64,000 nt of DNA from Streptomyces sp. NBC_00102 (GCF_026343115.1 NZ_JAPEMC010000001.1:1674001-1738000); one strand, 5' to 3'; positions 8,230 through 16,144 are shown, numbered from the stretch's first letter. The notes: a model not told the origin generated them from the letters alone. Numbers and translations are program-made.

Positions 8230-9593
8230 CGGGCTCCGGCGGGCTCACCGGCCGCCTCGCCCAGGCCGACTTGGGCGGCGGCGAGATCGAGCCTGTCCTG
8301 GACGTTGTACTTGTAGCTGGGGCAGGGCGGATGGCCCTCCTGCCAGGCCTTGGGGCAGGCGCCGCCGCAGGTGGGCATGAAGACGCAGCCCTTGCACCAG
8401 GTGGTGCCCTCGGCGATCTCGTCGTTCCAGCCGTCGAAGGGGCCCAGCGGCCGGACCGGTTCGGTGCCCGCCCGGTCGATGTGTATCAGCGGGAGACTGC
8501 GCTCGGCCTCGGGGACCAGGGGGTACTCGCTGCACGAGAAGATGTTGCCGGTGCTGCTGATGATCTCGGACGAGCGGGTCGTGGCGGGGCAGAGGACCTT
8601 CCGTGCGGTGGTCGGCATCAGCTGCGTGTGCAGCCCGTGCTCCGCGAGCAGCCGGAGCCACCCCGTCTCGCGTGCGGCGAACTCGTGCTTGGACACCTCG
8701 ATCGCCGATACGTCGTTCCCCCACGAGTGGACGGGAAAGATCGAGAAGGACACGCGGGGGTGGCTGAAACCCAACTCCGCCATCAGCTCGATATAGCGGG
8801 GTACGGAGTCCTGGTTGTGTACATCTACATTCGTCCGGAACGAGAAATGGGTGGGGCCAAGATCCGGTTCGTCGAGTACGGAACGCACGGCGCGCACGAT
8901 GTTCCAGAAAGATCCGCGTCCGCTTTTCAGTGGCCGGTGTTCATTGTGTATGTCCGGCGGCCCGTCGATCGTGATCTCGAAATGGGTGACCCCGCAGTCG
9001 TGGATGAGCGTGTTGATTTTCTTCGGGGTGAGGAGGGAGCCGTTGGTGACGATCACCGAGGAGTAGGCGACCCCGCGCTCGGCGGCGGCGGCGACGAACC
9101 GGGGGGCGAGGTCACGGATGACCGCGTAGCCCATCATCGGCTCGGCCCCGAACCAGTCGATGCGGGCGCTGCGGGTCTCCGGGGCGTTCACGGCGCGCAG
9201 CACGCGGTCGCGGACCCGGCTGCGGTGGGTGTGGGTCAGCCCGCCCCGGGTGTGCTCCTGCCCGCAGTAGGCGCACCCCATGTTGCAGTAGGAGGTCGGC
9301 AGGAGGGCGATGTGCACGGCCGAACGCTCCGCCGAAGCCCGTCGGTTGCGGTCGAGCACGGCGGACAGCTCGTCCTCGCCGGCCGGTACGAGCAACTGGG
9401 CCGCTCGCAGGGCGCCGGTCCACGCCGGGGTGAGCGCGCCGGCGTCGCCGGCCTCCAGTGCCCGCGCGGTGGGGAGGTCCACCGCGACGGTGCTCGCGGT
9501 GCGGGTGCTGTAGGCGAGCCGGACCGGGACGCCGGTGGTGTCGGCGTACGCACGGTCGCTCAGCACCAGGTATCTGCTGACTTGGTCCATCAT
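8226..9593 (-). CDS. SPASM-domain radical SAM peptide maturase
   Basis: A 455-residue enzyme. Residues 1-90 form a precursor-recognition-like N-terminal region. The radical SAM motif CNMGCAYCGQ (Cys103, 107, 110) follows, then a TIM-barrel core with FGAEPMMG and ITIDGPPDIHN. A C-terminal SPASM domain is rich in Cys (CKGC, PTCGGACPK, CPSY) and should hold auxiliary Fe-S clusters. Sactipeptide and ranthipeptide maturases of this type link a Cys sulfur to a carbon of another residue. The start at 9593 (ATGATG; the second ATG at 9590 is better spaced from GGAG) follows the precursor gene by about 80 bp. It is the presumed first modifying enzyme. Confidence 0.9.
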   Translation of the reverse strand: MMDQVSRYLVLSDRAYADTTGVPVRLAYSTRTASTVAVDLPTARALEAGDAGALTPAWTGALRAAQLLVPAGEDELSAVLDRNRRASAERSAVHIALLPTSYCNMGCAYCGQEHTRGGLTHTHRSRVRDRVLRAVNAPETRSARIDWFGAEPMMGYAVIRDLAPRFVAAAAERGVAYSSVIVTNGSLLTPKKINTLIHDCGVTHFEITIDGPPDIHNEHRPLKSGRGSFWNIVRAVRSVLDEPDLGPTHFSFRTNVDVHNQDSVPRYIELMAELGFSHPRVSFSIFPVHSWGNDVSAIEVSKHEFAARETGWLRLLAEHGLHTQLMPTTARKVLCPATTRSSEIISSTGNIFSCSEYPLVPEAERSLPLIHIDRAGTEPVRPLGPFDGWNDEIAEGTTWCKGCVFMPTCGGACPKAWQEGHPPCPSYKYNVQDRLDLAAAQVGLGEAAGEPAGAR

Positions 9594-9673
9594 CACGCTC
9601 CAACTGGGTGTCCGGGCGCACGGCGGTCCGGTGGGTCCGGCGGCAGGTGCCGCCGGACCCACCGGGTCGGGAA

Positions 9674-9871
9674 TCAGCAGAGGACGTTGACCTGGTTGTC
9701 GTTCACCTGGCCCTCGACCGCGGCCGACACGGCGTTGAGCCGGGCCTGGATGGAGCCGAGGACGGCGACCTCGTCCGGGCTGAGGGCGCTGAAGACATCG
9801 CGCTCGGACTCCGACAGCAGGTCGACCGGGGTGCCGGCGCTGCGCAACGCGTCGAGGGGTGCTTGCGACAT
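9674..9871 (-). CDS. RiPP precursor peptide with C-terminal Cys
   Basis: A 65-residue peptide with a strong ribosome site (AAGGAG, 6 bases before the ATG). Residues 1-55 form a conserved leader-like helical domain containing LDALRSAGTPVDLL and EVAVLGSIQARLNAV, ending VEGQ. The remaining VNDNQVNVLC is the presumed core, with its only Cys at the end and no Ser or Thr. The leader matches, almost residue for residue, the C-terminal domain of the HTH protein encoded divergently. From memory this resembles the 'aroma-sacti cluster' domain of actinobacterial RiPP loci; that name needs checking. It is the first gene of the leftward biosynthetic operon. Confidence 0.85.
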   Translation of the reverse strand: MSQAPLDALRSAGTPVDLLSESERDVFSALSPDEVAVLGSIQARLNAVSAAVEGQVNDNQVNVLC

Positions 9872-10090
9872 GGGTCACTCCTTCATGGAGACGGTCACGG
9901 ACTGGTGCAACGGCAAGGCTGCTCCGGCGCACCCGGGCTCCACATCCCTCGAATGACTATGAATCCGGTGGCTTGTGGTCCGCTTGAGGCGCGCTTGTCG
10001 GGAGCATGACCCGCAGCTACTCTCATGCCCAGGAGTACGGCATTTCTCTGCCGGCCACCGCTTCGCTCACCGAAGTGAGGGGTAAAGGGT
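9872..10090. promoter_or_regulatory. Divergent control region of the RiPP locus
   Basis: A 219-bp region between the leftward precursor operon and the rightward regulatory operon. It contains an inverted repeat CTCAC cgaa GTGAG at 10066-10079, overlapped by CTTCG...CGAAG (10061-10075), just upstream of the TTG start of the HTH gene. This is a candidate operator for that HTH protein. I could not assign -10/-35 boxes with confidence. The region is less GC-rich than the surrounding genes. Confidence 0.5.
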
Positions 10091-10618
10091 TTGACCAGGC
10101 GTGAGATTTTGATTGCTTCGCTCGTGGCCGCCGGCTCCTCGAACCGGGATATCGCCGAGGCTCTGTGCATCAGCCCGCACACCGTGGCGGCTCACTTATG
10201 CAACATGCTCCGAAGAACGGGCGCGTCGAATCGTACGGAAATGATTGCGCGACTGTACGCGCAGGGTGTTCTGGTCCAGGGGATCTGGCCGCCGCTGCCC
10301 GCGGACGAGCGGAAGCGGCAGGAGGTCCCCGGTGCCGTCGGCACCCTCGCGGCGGTGACGGTCGCGGAGCGCTCCATCGGATCGGCCGGCGCCCCTCGCG
10401 ACTGGCCGCACTACGGGAACGAGGTACCGGTCGCCATGTCCTTCGACGCCCTGCACGCACTACGTGAGGCCGGCCACCCGGTGGACCTGCTGGCGGTCGA
10501 GCAGCGCTCGGTCCTCTCGGCGCTCAGCGAGCACGAGGTCCAGGTCCTCAACGCCGTCAAGGAACGGCTGGAAGCGGTGTCCGGTGAGGTGGAAGGACAG
10601 GACCTCAAGCTCCTGTGA
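10091..10618 (+). CDS. LuxR-type HTH fused to RiPP leader-like domain
   Basis: A 175-residue protein starting at TTG 10091; an in-frame TGA ends 12 bp upstream, so it cannot be longer. Residues 1-60 are a compact LuxR/GerE helix-turn-helix (SNRDIAEALCISPHTVAAHL) without any receiver or ligand domain. A linker of about 55 residues follows. Residues 116-175 then repeat the precursor's leader domain (LHALREAGHPVDLL, EVQVLNAVKERLEAV), ending EGQDLKLL with no core and no Cys. An in-frame ATG at 10436, with GAGG upstream, could also yield the 60-residue domain alone. The inferred role is a regulator that reports on leader-binding proteins. Confidence 0.82.
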   Translation: MTRREILIASLVAAGSSNRDIAEALCISPHTVAAHLCNMLRRTGASNRTEMIARLYAQGVLVQGIWPPLPADERKRQEVPGAVGTLAAVTVAERSIGSAGAPRDWPHYGNEVPVAMSFDALHALREAGHPVDLLAVEQRSVLSALSEHEVQVLNAVKERLEAVSGEVEGQDLKLL

Positions 10619-13600
10619 ACGGCGCCGCACGGTGCGGCGGTTGCCGTGCCACGGTGCCGGACGGAGCCCGGTTCTGCCCGGAGTGCGGCACACCGGTCGT
10701 CGTGGGGGCACCGTCGTCGGACAGCCGCAGAATCGTCACGGCGCTCTTCGTCGACCTCGTCGGCTCGACGGTGCTCGCCGAGACCCTGGACCCCGAAGCG
10801 CTGCGGCGCACGATGGACCGGTACTACCGGGCCTGCACGACGGCGGTCACCGAACACGGGGGCGTGGTCGAGAAGTTCATCGGCGACGCCGTGATGGCCG
10901 TCTTCGGGGCGTTCGTCACCCATGAGGACGACGCGCTGCACGCGGTCCGGGCGGCGTGCGCCGTCCGGGAGGCCGTGACGGCCATGGGGACCGGTGCCCA
11001 AGGGTCCGGTGCGGGGGTGTCGCTGGACACCCACTGCGGAATCGCTTCGGGAGAGGCCGTGGTGGCGGGGGCTCTCGGCGGCGCGGCCAGGGTGGTCGGG
11101 GACGTCGTGCACACCGCCGCCCGCCTCCAGTCGCACGCCGAGCCGCACGAGATCCTCATCGGTGAGGAGACGGCCCGCCTGGTCGGCGGCCGGGTCCGTA
11201 TGGAGGCCGTCGCACCGCTGCGGGTGAGGGGCAAACGCGAACCGGTCGCCGCCCGGCGGGTCCTGTCCGTCCTCGACGCGGCGAGCCGGGAGGACCTGGT
11301 CCCGCTTGTCGGGCGCGACGTCGAACTACGGCTTCTTCTGGACGAGTTCGCGGACATACGGGCCGAGCGCCGCAGCCTCCTCGCCACGGTCGCCGGTCCC
11401 CCGGGCATCGGCAAGTCGCGCCTGGTGCGGGAGTTCCTGGGCCGCGCCGGGGAGGATGCCGTCGTCCTGCGGGCCGGCTGCCAGGCGTACGGTGCCGGAC
11501 TCGCCCACCGCCCGCTGGCCGAGGCGGTCTGGTCGCTGCCCGGCGGCTGGGAGGAAGCGCGAGGGGCGCTGGAGACGCTGCGCCCGAGCGCGGACCGCGC
11601 CGTCACCGCCCTCGCCGTCGCCCTCGGCATCCGCACCGAGAGCGGGCTCCCGGTGAGCGTCGACGAGATCGGGTGGGCGTTCCGGCGGCTCCTGGAGGCC
11701 CTGGGCCGCCACGCCCCGGTGATCCTGGTCCTGGAGGACTTCCAGTGGGCGCAGCCGACCCTCTCCGACATGGTCGCCGATTTCGGCAAAGGCGCCCGGG
11801 ACACCCCGCTGCTGGTCGTCCGCGTGGCGCGCGCCGAGACGGACGCGGTGCCGGCCGGGGACCTCGCCCTGAGTCTCGACGCGCTGCCGCCCGCGCAGAC
11901 CGAACGGCTGGTGGGACTGCTCGCGGACCGGGCGGAGGTCGCCGCGCAGGATGCGGTCGCCACCGAGGACGACCTGGCCCGGGTCGTGCGGGAGTGCGAC
12001 GGCAACCCGCTCTTCGCCGAACTGCTCCTGGAGAACCTGGCCGGCCCACGGGCCGTGGACCAGGGCGTTCCCACGTCCATCCGGGTCCTGTTGACGGCCT
12101 GGCTGGACCGGCTGCCCGCTACCGACCGGGCCGTACTGGAACGAGCGGCGGGGGTGGGCGGGTCGTTCACCGTCGAGGACGTGCGCGCACTCGCCGCGGA
12201 CGAGCCGGCGCTGGCGGGCGGAGTCCTCGACGACGCCTTGGCCAGGCTGCTGCGCTCCCGGGTGATCCACCTGTCCGGCCCGCCCGGCACGTACCGGTTC
12301 ACCCGCGCGCTGGCCCGGGACACGTTGTACGAGATGACCTCCAAGGCCCGGCGCGCGGCCTGGCACACCGTGCTCGCGGACCGGCTCGAAAGCCGTCCAC
12401 CGGGCCCGGCCGCGGAGAGCGACCTCGCCCACCGCCTGGAGTCCGCGTGCCGCCTGCTGTCCGAGGCCGATCCGGGCGATCCCGGGCTGCCCGCGCTGAC
12501 CGGGCGCGCTGCCCGCGCCCTGGTGGCCACCGGGTACCGGGCGCTGCACCGCCGGGACCTGCCCGCGGCCGTCTCGCTGATGGAACGCGGGCGCGGTCTC
12601 ACTCCGGACGGCGACCCCCAGCACCGGGTGCTCGCCGCCCGCATCACCGACGTGTATGCCGCGCTGGGCCGTTGGGACAGCGCCCGGCAGGCCGTGGCGG
12701 AGGCGGAGCGCAGGAACGGGGACGACGTTCCGACCCGCGAAACCTGCGCCATCCTGCGGCAGCTGATCGCTCTGCGCTCGGGCGGAGCGGAGCCCGCCGA
12801 CGCCCCGTACGCCCCGGGTGCCGCACATGCCGTGCCCGGTCCGGCGGACGACCTCAGCTGGTGCAGGCTGCACCAGCTGTCCTCGCTGCGGAGCTTCGCC
12901 GAGGGCCGGGTCGGCGCGGCGGAGGGCTCGATGCGCGACGCGCTCTCCCGGGCGCGCGGGCTCGGCGACACCTATGAGGGGAACCGCATCCTCGCGTCGA
13001 TCTGTGAGCTGACGCAGTGGTCGCCGACCCCGCTCACCCAGGCCATCGACCTCTGCGAGGAGTTGGTCCGGCGGTTCGACGGCGACCGGAGCCTGCTCGT
13101 GCCGGTCCTGCTCACCAGGGCCCGGCATCTGGCCCTGTCGGACCGGGTGGACGCGGCCCGCGAGGACATCGCGCTGGTCCGCAGGCACTGCGACGACCTG
13201 GCACTGACCCTCGGAACGCTCGCGGCCGGCCAGACGGCGGGGTTCGTCGAGTCCCTCGCCGGGGCGCACCTGCCGGCCGCCGGCCACTACACGGCCGCGG
13301 CGGACGGGCTCGCCGCTCTGGGGCAGACGCGGACGGCGGCAACCCTGCGCCTGTACGCGGCCCGGGAGCGGTTCTGCGCCGGAAACGGCTCCGGTCCGGA
13401 AGCGGCCGAGCTCGCCGGGCCGCCCGCGGACCGGCCGGAGGAGACCCGTACCCGGGCCGTCCGGCTGGCGCTGCGGGCGCGGGTCCGGGCGCGGGCCGGG
13501 GCGTACGAGGACGCGGTCGGGGACGCCGAGCGGGCGACCGCCGCCCTGGACGGCACCGACGACCCCTGCCTCATCGGTGACGTCTGGTTCGAGGCGGCCC

Positions 13601-13743
13601 GGGTGCTGGACGCCGCCGGTGAACCGGAGCGCGCCCGGCATGCCGCCGGGCGGGCGCTGGACGCCCTGACGGCGAAGGAGGCCGTGCTCCCCGCCCGGAC
13701 GGTACGGGCGTGGAGAGCGGCCGGACCGGGGGAGAACCGATGA
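10615..13743 (+). CDS. Class III cyclase/AAA+ ATPase signalling protein
   Basis: A 1042-residue cytosolic protein. A zinc-ribbon (Cys7, 10, 21, 24) comes first. A class III nucleotide cyclase domain follows (about 38-215), with metal-binding Asp residues in FVDLVGS and GDAVMAVFG. Next is an AAA_16-type ATPase with Walker A GPPGIGKSRL (about 262) and Walker B VILVLEDF (about 368). A long helical, TPR-like C-terminal half completes it. Such multidomain proteins act as signal-responsive STAND-type switches. Its GTG overlaps the HTH-leader gene stop (GTGA), and its own stop overlaps the protease start, so it belongs to the RiPP regulatory operon. Whether it makes cAMP is untested. Confidence 0.85.
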   Translation: MNGAARCGGCRATVPDGARFCPECGTPVVVGAPSSDSRRIVTALFVDLVGSTVLAETLDPEALRRTMDRYYRACTTAVTEHGGVVEKFIGDAVMAVFGAFVTHEDDALHAVRAACAVREAVTAMGTGAQGSGAGVSLDTHCGIASGEAVVAGALGGAARVVGDVVHTAARLQSHAEPHEILIGEETARLVGGRVRMEAVAPLRVRGKREPVAARRVLSVLDAASREDLVPLVGRDVELRLLLDEFADIRAERRSLLATVAGPPGIGKSRLVREFLGRAGEDAVVLRAGCQAYGAGLAHRPLAEAVWSLPGGWEEARGALETLRPSADRAVTALAVALGIRTESGLPVSVDEIGWAFRRLLEALGRHAPVILVLEDFQWAQPTLSDMVADFGKGARDTPLLVVRVARAETDAVPAGDLALSLDALPPAQTERLVGLLADRAEVAAQDAVATEDDLARVVRECDGNPLFAELLLENLAGPRAVDQGVPTSIRVLLTAWLDRLPATDRAVLERAAGVGGSFTVEDVRALAADEPALAGGVLDDALARLLRSRVIHLSGPPGTYRFTRALARDTLYEMTSKARRAAWHTVLADRLESRPPGPAAESDLAHRLESACRLLSEADPGDPGLPALTGRAARALVATGYRALHRRDLPAAVSLMERGRGLTPDGDPQHRVLAARITDVYAALGRWDSARQAVAEAERRNGDDVPTRETCAILRQLIALRSGGAEPADAPYAPGAAHAVPGPADDLSWCRLHQLSSLRSFAEGRVGAAEGSMRDALSRARGLGDTYEGNRILASICELTQWSPTPLTQAIDLCEELVRRFDGDRSLLVPVLLTRARHLALSDRVDAAREDIALVRRHCDDLALTLGTLAAGQTAGFVESLAGAHLPAAGHYTAAADGLAALGQTRTAATLRLYAARERFCAGNGSGPEAAELAGPPADRPEETRTRAVRLALRARVRARAGAYEDAVGDAERATAALDGTDDPCLIGDVWFEAARVLDAAGEPERARHAAGRALDALTAKEAVLPARTVRAWRAAGPGENR

Positions 13744-14615
13744 GCGATCCACCCTGGAGACGGCCCGCGCGGCCCTACACGCCGGGTGTGCCGGCCTGGG
13801 GCGTGACGAGGGCGCAGGCGAGTGAGAGGTTCGCGTCCGTCCCCTTGGAATCGGTCTCCCCCCAGTGGGCGTGGGGCGGATCCGACGGTTCCGGGGTCCG
13901 GGTGTGCGTCGTGGACAGCGGGATCGAGGGCGGCCACCCGGTGGTCGGCCCGGTCGACCTCGCCATGACGGCCGTCACGGCCGAGGACGGCGAGGTGGAG
14001 ATGGTGCCGTGCGAGCCCACCGACCGCGCCGGACACGGCACCGCCTGCGCCGGGGTGATCCGGTCCCTCGCACCGGGGGTCTCGCTCTCGTCGGTCCAGG
14101 TGCTGACCGACGGCAAGACGGGCAGCGGCCCGGCGCTCGTCGCCGGGCTCTCCTGGGCCGTCGAGCAGAACTTCGACGTCATCAACCTGAGCCTGGCGAC
14201 GACCCGGCCGGCCCTGACCGCGCAGCTCCACGAGCTCGTCGACCGGGCCTACTTCCGCCGGTGCGCGCTCGTCGTCTCCGCGCACAACCGGCCGGTACCC
14301 AGCTATCCCTGGTCGTTCTCCTCGGTGATCTCCGTCGCGAGCCACGACGAGGACGATCCGATGACGTACTACTACAACCCCGCGCCGCCCGTGGAGTTCC
14401 ACGCGCGCGGTGTGCGCGTCCCCGTGGCGTGGCCCGGTGGCGGCACCATCCGCTCGACCGGCAACAGCTTCGCCGCTCCGCACATCTCGGGCCTGTGCGC
14501 GCTGATCCTCGGCAAGCACCCCTGGCTCACGCCGTTCCAGCTCAAGACGGTGCTGTTCCTCTGCGCCGGGAACACCACCGGTCGACTTGGAGGTGCGCAT
14601 GACGAAACCCGTTGA
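13740..14615 (+). CDS. Cytosolic subtilisin-like (S8) protease, candidate leader peptidase
   Basis: A 291-residue minimal S8 protease. The triad is visible as Asp59 (VCVVDSGIE), His99 (DRAGHGTACAG) and Ser243 (STGNSFAAPHISG), with an oxyanion Asn183 in VVSAHN. It has no signal peptide and no recognisable prodomain, unlike secreted subtilisins, so it should act inside the cell. In the setting of a RiPP locus it is the natural candidate for cutting the leader from the modified peptide, as LanP or PatA-type proteases do. ATGA overlap joins it to the cyclase gene, and it overlaps the GAF gene by 17 bp. Confidence 0.88.
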   Translation: MSDPPWRRPARPYTPGVPAWGVTRAQASERFASVPLESVSPQWAWGGSDGSGVRVCVVDSGIEGGHPVVGPVDLAMTAVTAEDGEVEMVPCEPTDRAGHGTACAGVIRSLAPGVSLSSVQVLTDGKTGSGPALVAGLSWAVEQNFDVINLSLATTRPALTAQLHELVDRAYFRRCALVVSAHNRPVPSYPWSFSSVISVASHDEDDPMTYYYNPAPPVEFHARGVRVPVAWPGGGTIRSTGNSFAAPHISGLCALILGKHPWLTPFQLKTVLFLCAGNTTGRLGGAHDETR

Positions 14616-15153
14616 CGCCGCGACGCCCGTGGAGCGCCGCCTGCTGCAGTCCATCGTGGAAGTCGCGCGCCATGCCTTCGGCGCCGCGGCCTCCTCGATC
14701 TTCCTCATCGATCCGGAGACCGGCGACCTGGTCTTCGAGGCCGTGGCCGGTGAGGGCGACGGCCAACTCGTCGGCACGCGTTTCCCGGCGGGGACCGGCA
14801 TCGCGGGCTGGGTCGCCTCGTCGGGCCAGTCGATGCTCATCGACGACCTGCGCGAATCGCGGCACTTCTCCGGCGAGGCCGCCGCTTCCACCGGGTACGT
14901 GCCCGACAGCATCATGGCCGCACCGCTGTTCGGCGACGACGAATGCGTGGGCGTACTGGAGGTACTGGACAGGGGCGCCGGCGCCGCGCGGGAGATGGCG
15001 GACGTCGAACTCCTCGGGCTCCTCGCCGACCAGGCCGCCATCGGGCTCGAACTGCTCACCCGGCTGCGCGCCGCCGATCCGAGCAACCGTTCCGACAAGG
15101 CCCTGCGGCTCCTGGAGATGGCGGAATCGCTGCTGGCCCCGACCCATGGCTGA
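14599..15153 (+). CDS. Stand-alone GAF domain protein
   Basis: A 184-residue protein that is essentially one GAF domain (about residues 10-155; FGAAASSIFLID, TGIAGWVASSG, GVLEVLDRG) with a short helical tail. The ATG at 14599 has GGAGG six bases upstream and lies within the protease gene's end. GAF domains bind small ligands such as cyclic nucleotides or haem. An adjacent cyclase makes cyclic-nucleotide sensing an attractive but unproven idea. It lacks any output domain, so it must work through a partner protein. Confidence 0.82.
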   Translation: MTKPVDAATPVERRLLQSIVEVARHAFGAAASSIFLIDPETGDLVFEAVAGEGDGQLVGTRFPAGTGIAGWVASSGQSMLIDDLRESRHFSGEAAASTGYVPDSIMAAPLFGDDECVGVLEVLDRGAGAAREMADVELLGLLADQAAIGLELLTRLRAADPSNRSDKALRLLEMAESLLAPTHG

Positions 15154-16144
15154 GCGGTGCGTGCTGCTGCTCACCCGACGGGACGACAGGGAGGCGACCG
15201 AGGCGTCCACCCTGCTGCACCGCATCGGGGTGCCCGTGCACCGGCTCGACGCGGACGGCCTGGCGGGCGTCCGGGCCGTTCACGGGCCGGACGGTGTACT
15301 GACCCTGGACGGGCACCGGTTCGCCCCCACGGTGACCTGGCTGCGCCACTATTCCCTGCGGGCCGCGCCGGCCGGACCGCCGGGCGGTCCGGCCGGGGGG
15401 CGGATGGTGTACCGGGACGCGTGGACCGCGCTGGCCCAGCAGCTGGCCGCCACCTCCCCGGCCACCGTCGGCGCCGCCGATCCGGGGCAGCTGGTGCAGC
15501 GGGCCCGGGCCCTGGCGCTCGGTGTACGCGTCCCGCGCGGGCTGGTCACCACCGACCCGGCGGACGCGGCCGGGCTGCTCCCGGCCGAGCGGTACGTGCT
15601 GAAGGTCCTCGACCGGCATTACGCGGAGCCGGAGCCCGGACGGCTCGACTGGTACCTGCCGCAGGTCCTGGACCGGGACCGGCTCGCCGGCCTGCCCGGC
15701 CTGCCCCGGGGCACACCGGTGATGCTCCAGGAGTACGTCGAGCACGACGCCGAGTACCGGGTCTACCTCGCCGGGGACGAGGTGCACGCCTTCGAGGTGG
15801 CCAAGGAGCACCCCGAGGACATCTGGACCCGCCCGGACGAGGTGGTGGTACGTCAGGTCCTGCCCCCGGCCGCCGTGGCGTCGGCGGCACGCGCCATCGC
15901 CCGGGAGACCGGTGTCCTCTTCGGGGCGTTCGACTTCCTTTGGGACCGGGACAGGGGCGAGCCGGTCTTCCTGGAGATGAACGCGCACGGCGACTGGGCC
16001 TTCTTCGAGCGTAAGGCCGGCGTCGACGTGGTGACCCGGGCCGTGGTGCGGACCGTACGGGACCTGCACCAGGCCGCCGTCGGCAACGCGCGCCCGGCGC
16101 CGGTCAGCCTGCTCGCCTTCCTCGGCGCGGGCCGGGACGGGTGA
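15146..16144 (+). CDS. ATP-grasp ligase, MvdC/MvdD (graspetide synthetase)-like
   Basis: A 332-residue ATP-grasp protein of the graspetide or RimK-related type. The N-terminal domain has VTWLRHYS near residue 65. Central nucleotide-binding elements include YVLKVLDRHY and VMLQEYVEHDAEYRVYL. The C-terminal metal site is FGAFDFLWDRD...VFLEMNAHGDW. Relatives form ester or amide side-chain links, or add residues to peptides. It overlaps the GAF gene by 8 bp and ends the rightward operon. The possible core (VNDNQVNVLC) has one Asp but no Ser, Thr or Lys partner, so classical graspetide lactone or lactam formation within the core is not obvious. Confidence 0.82.
   Translation: MAERCVLLLTRRDDREATEASTLLHRIGVPVHRLDADGLAGVRAVHGPDGVLTLDGHRFAPTVTWLRHYSLRAAPAGPPGGPAGGRMVYRDAWTALAQQLAATSPATVGAADPGQLVQRARALALGVRVPRGLVTTDPADAAGLLPAERYVLKVLDRHYAEPEPGRLDWYLPQVLDRDRLAGLPGLPRGTPVMLQEYVEHDAEYRVYLAGDEVHAFEVAKEHPEDIWTRPDEVVVRQVLPPAAVASAARAIARETGVLFGAFDFLWDRDRGEPVFLEMNAHGDWAFFERKAGVDVVTRAVVRTVRDLHQAAVGNARPAPVSLLAFLGAGRDG

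Noticed and set aside
11326..13752. 808-codon frame antisense to the cyclase/ATPase gene
   Set aside because: Shadow composition without domains; the plus-strand frame has Walker and cyclase motifs.
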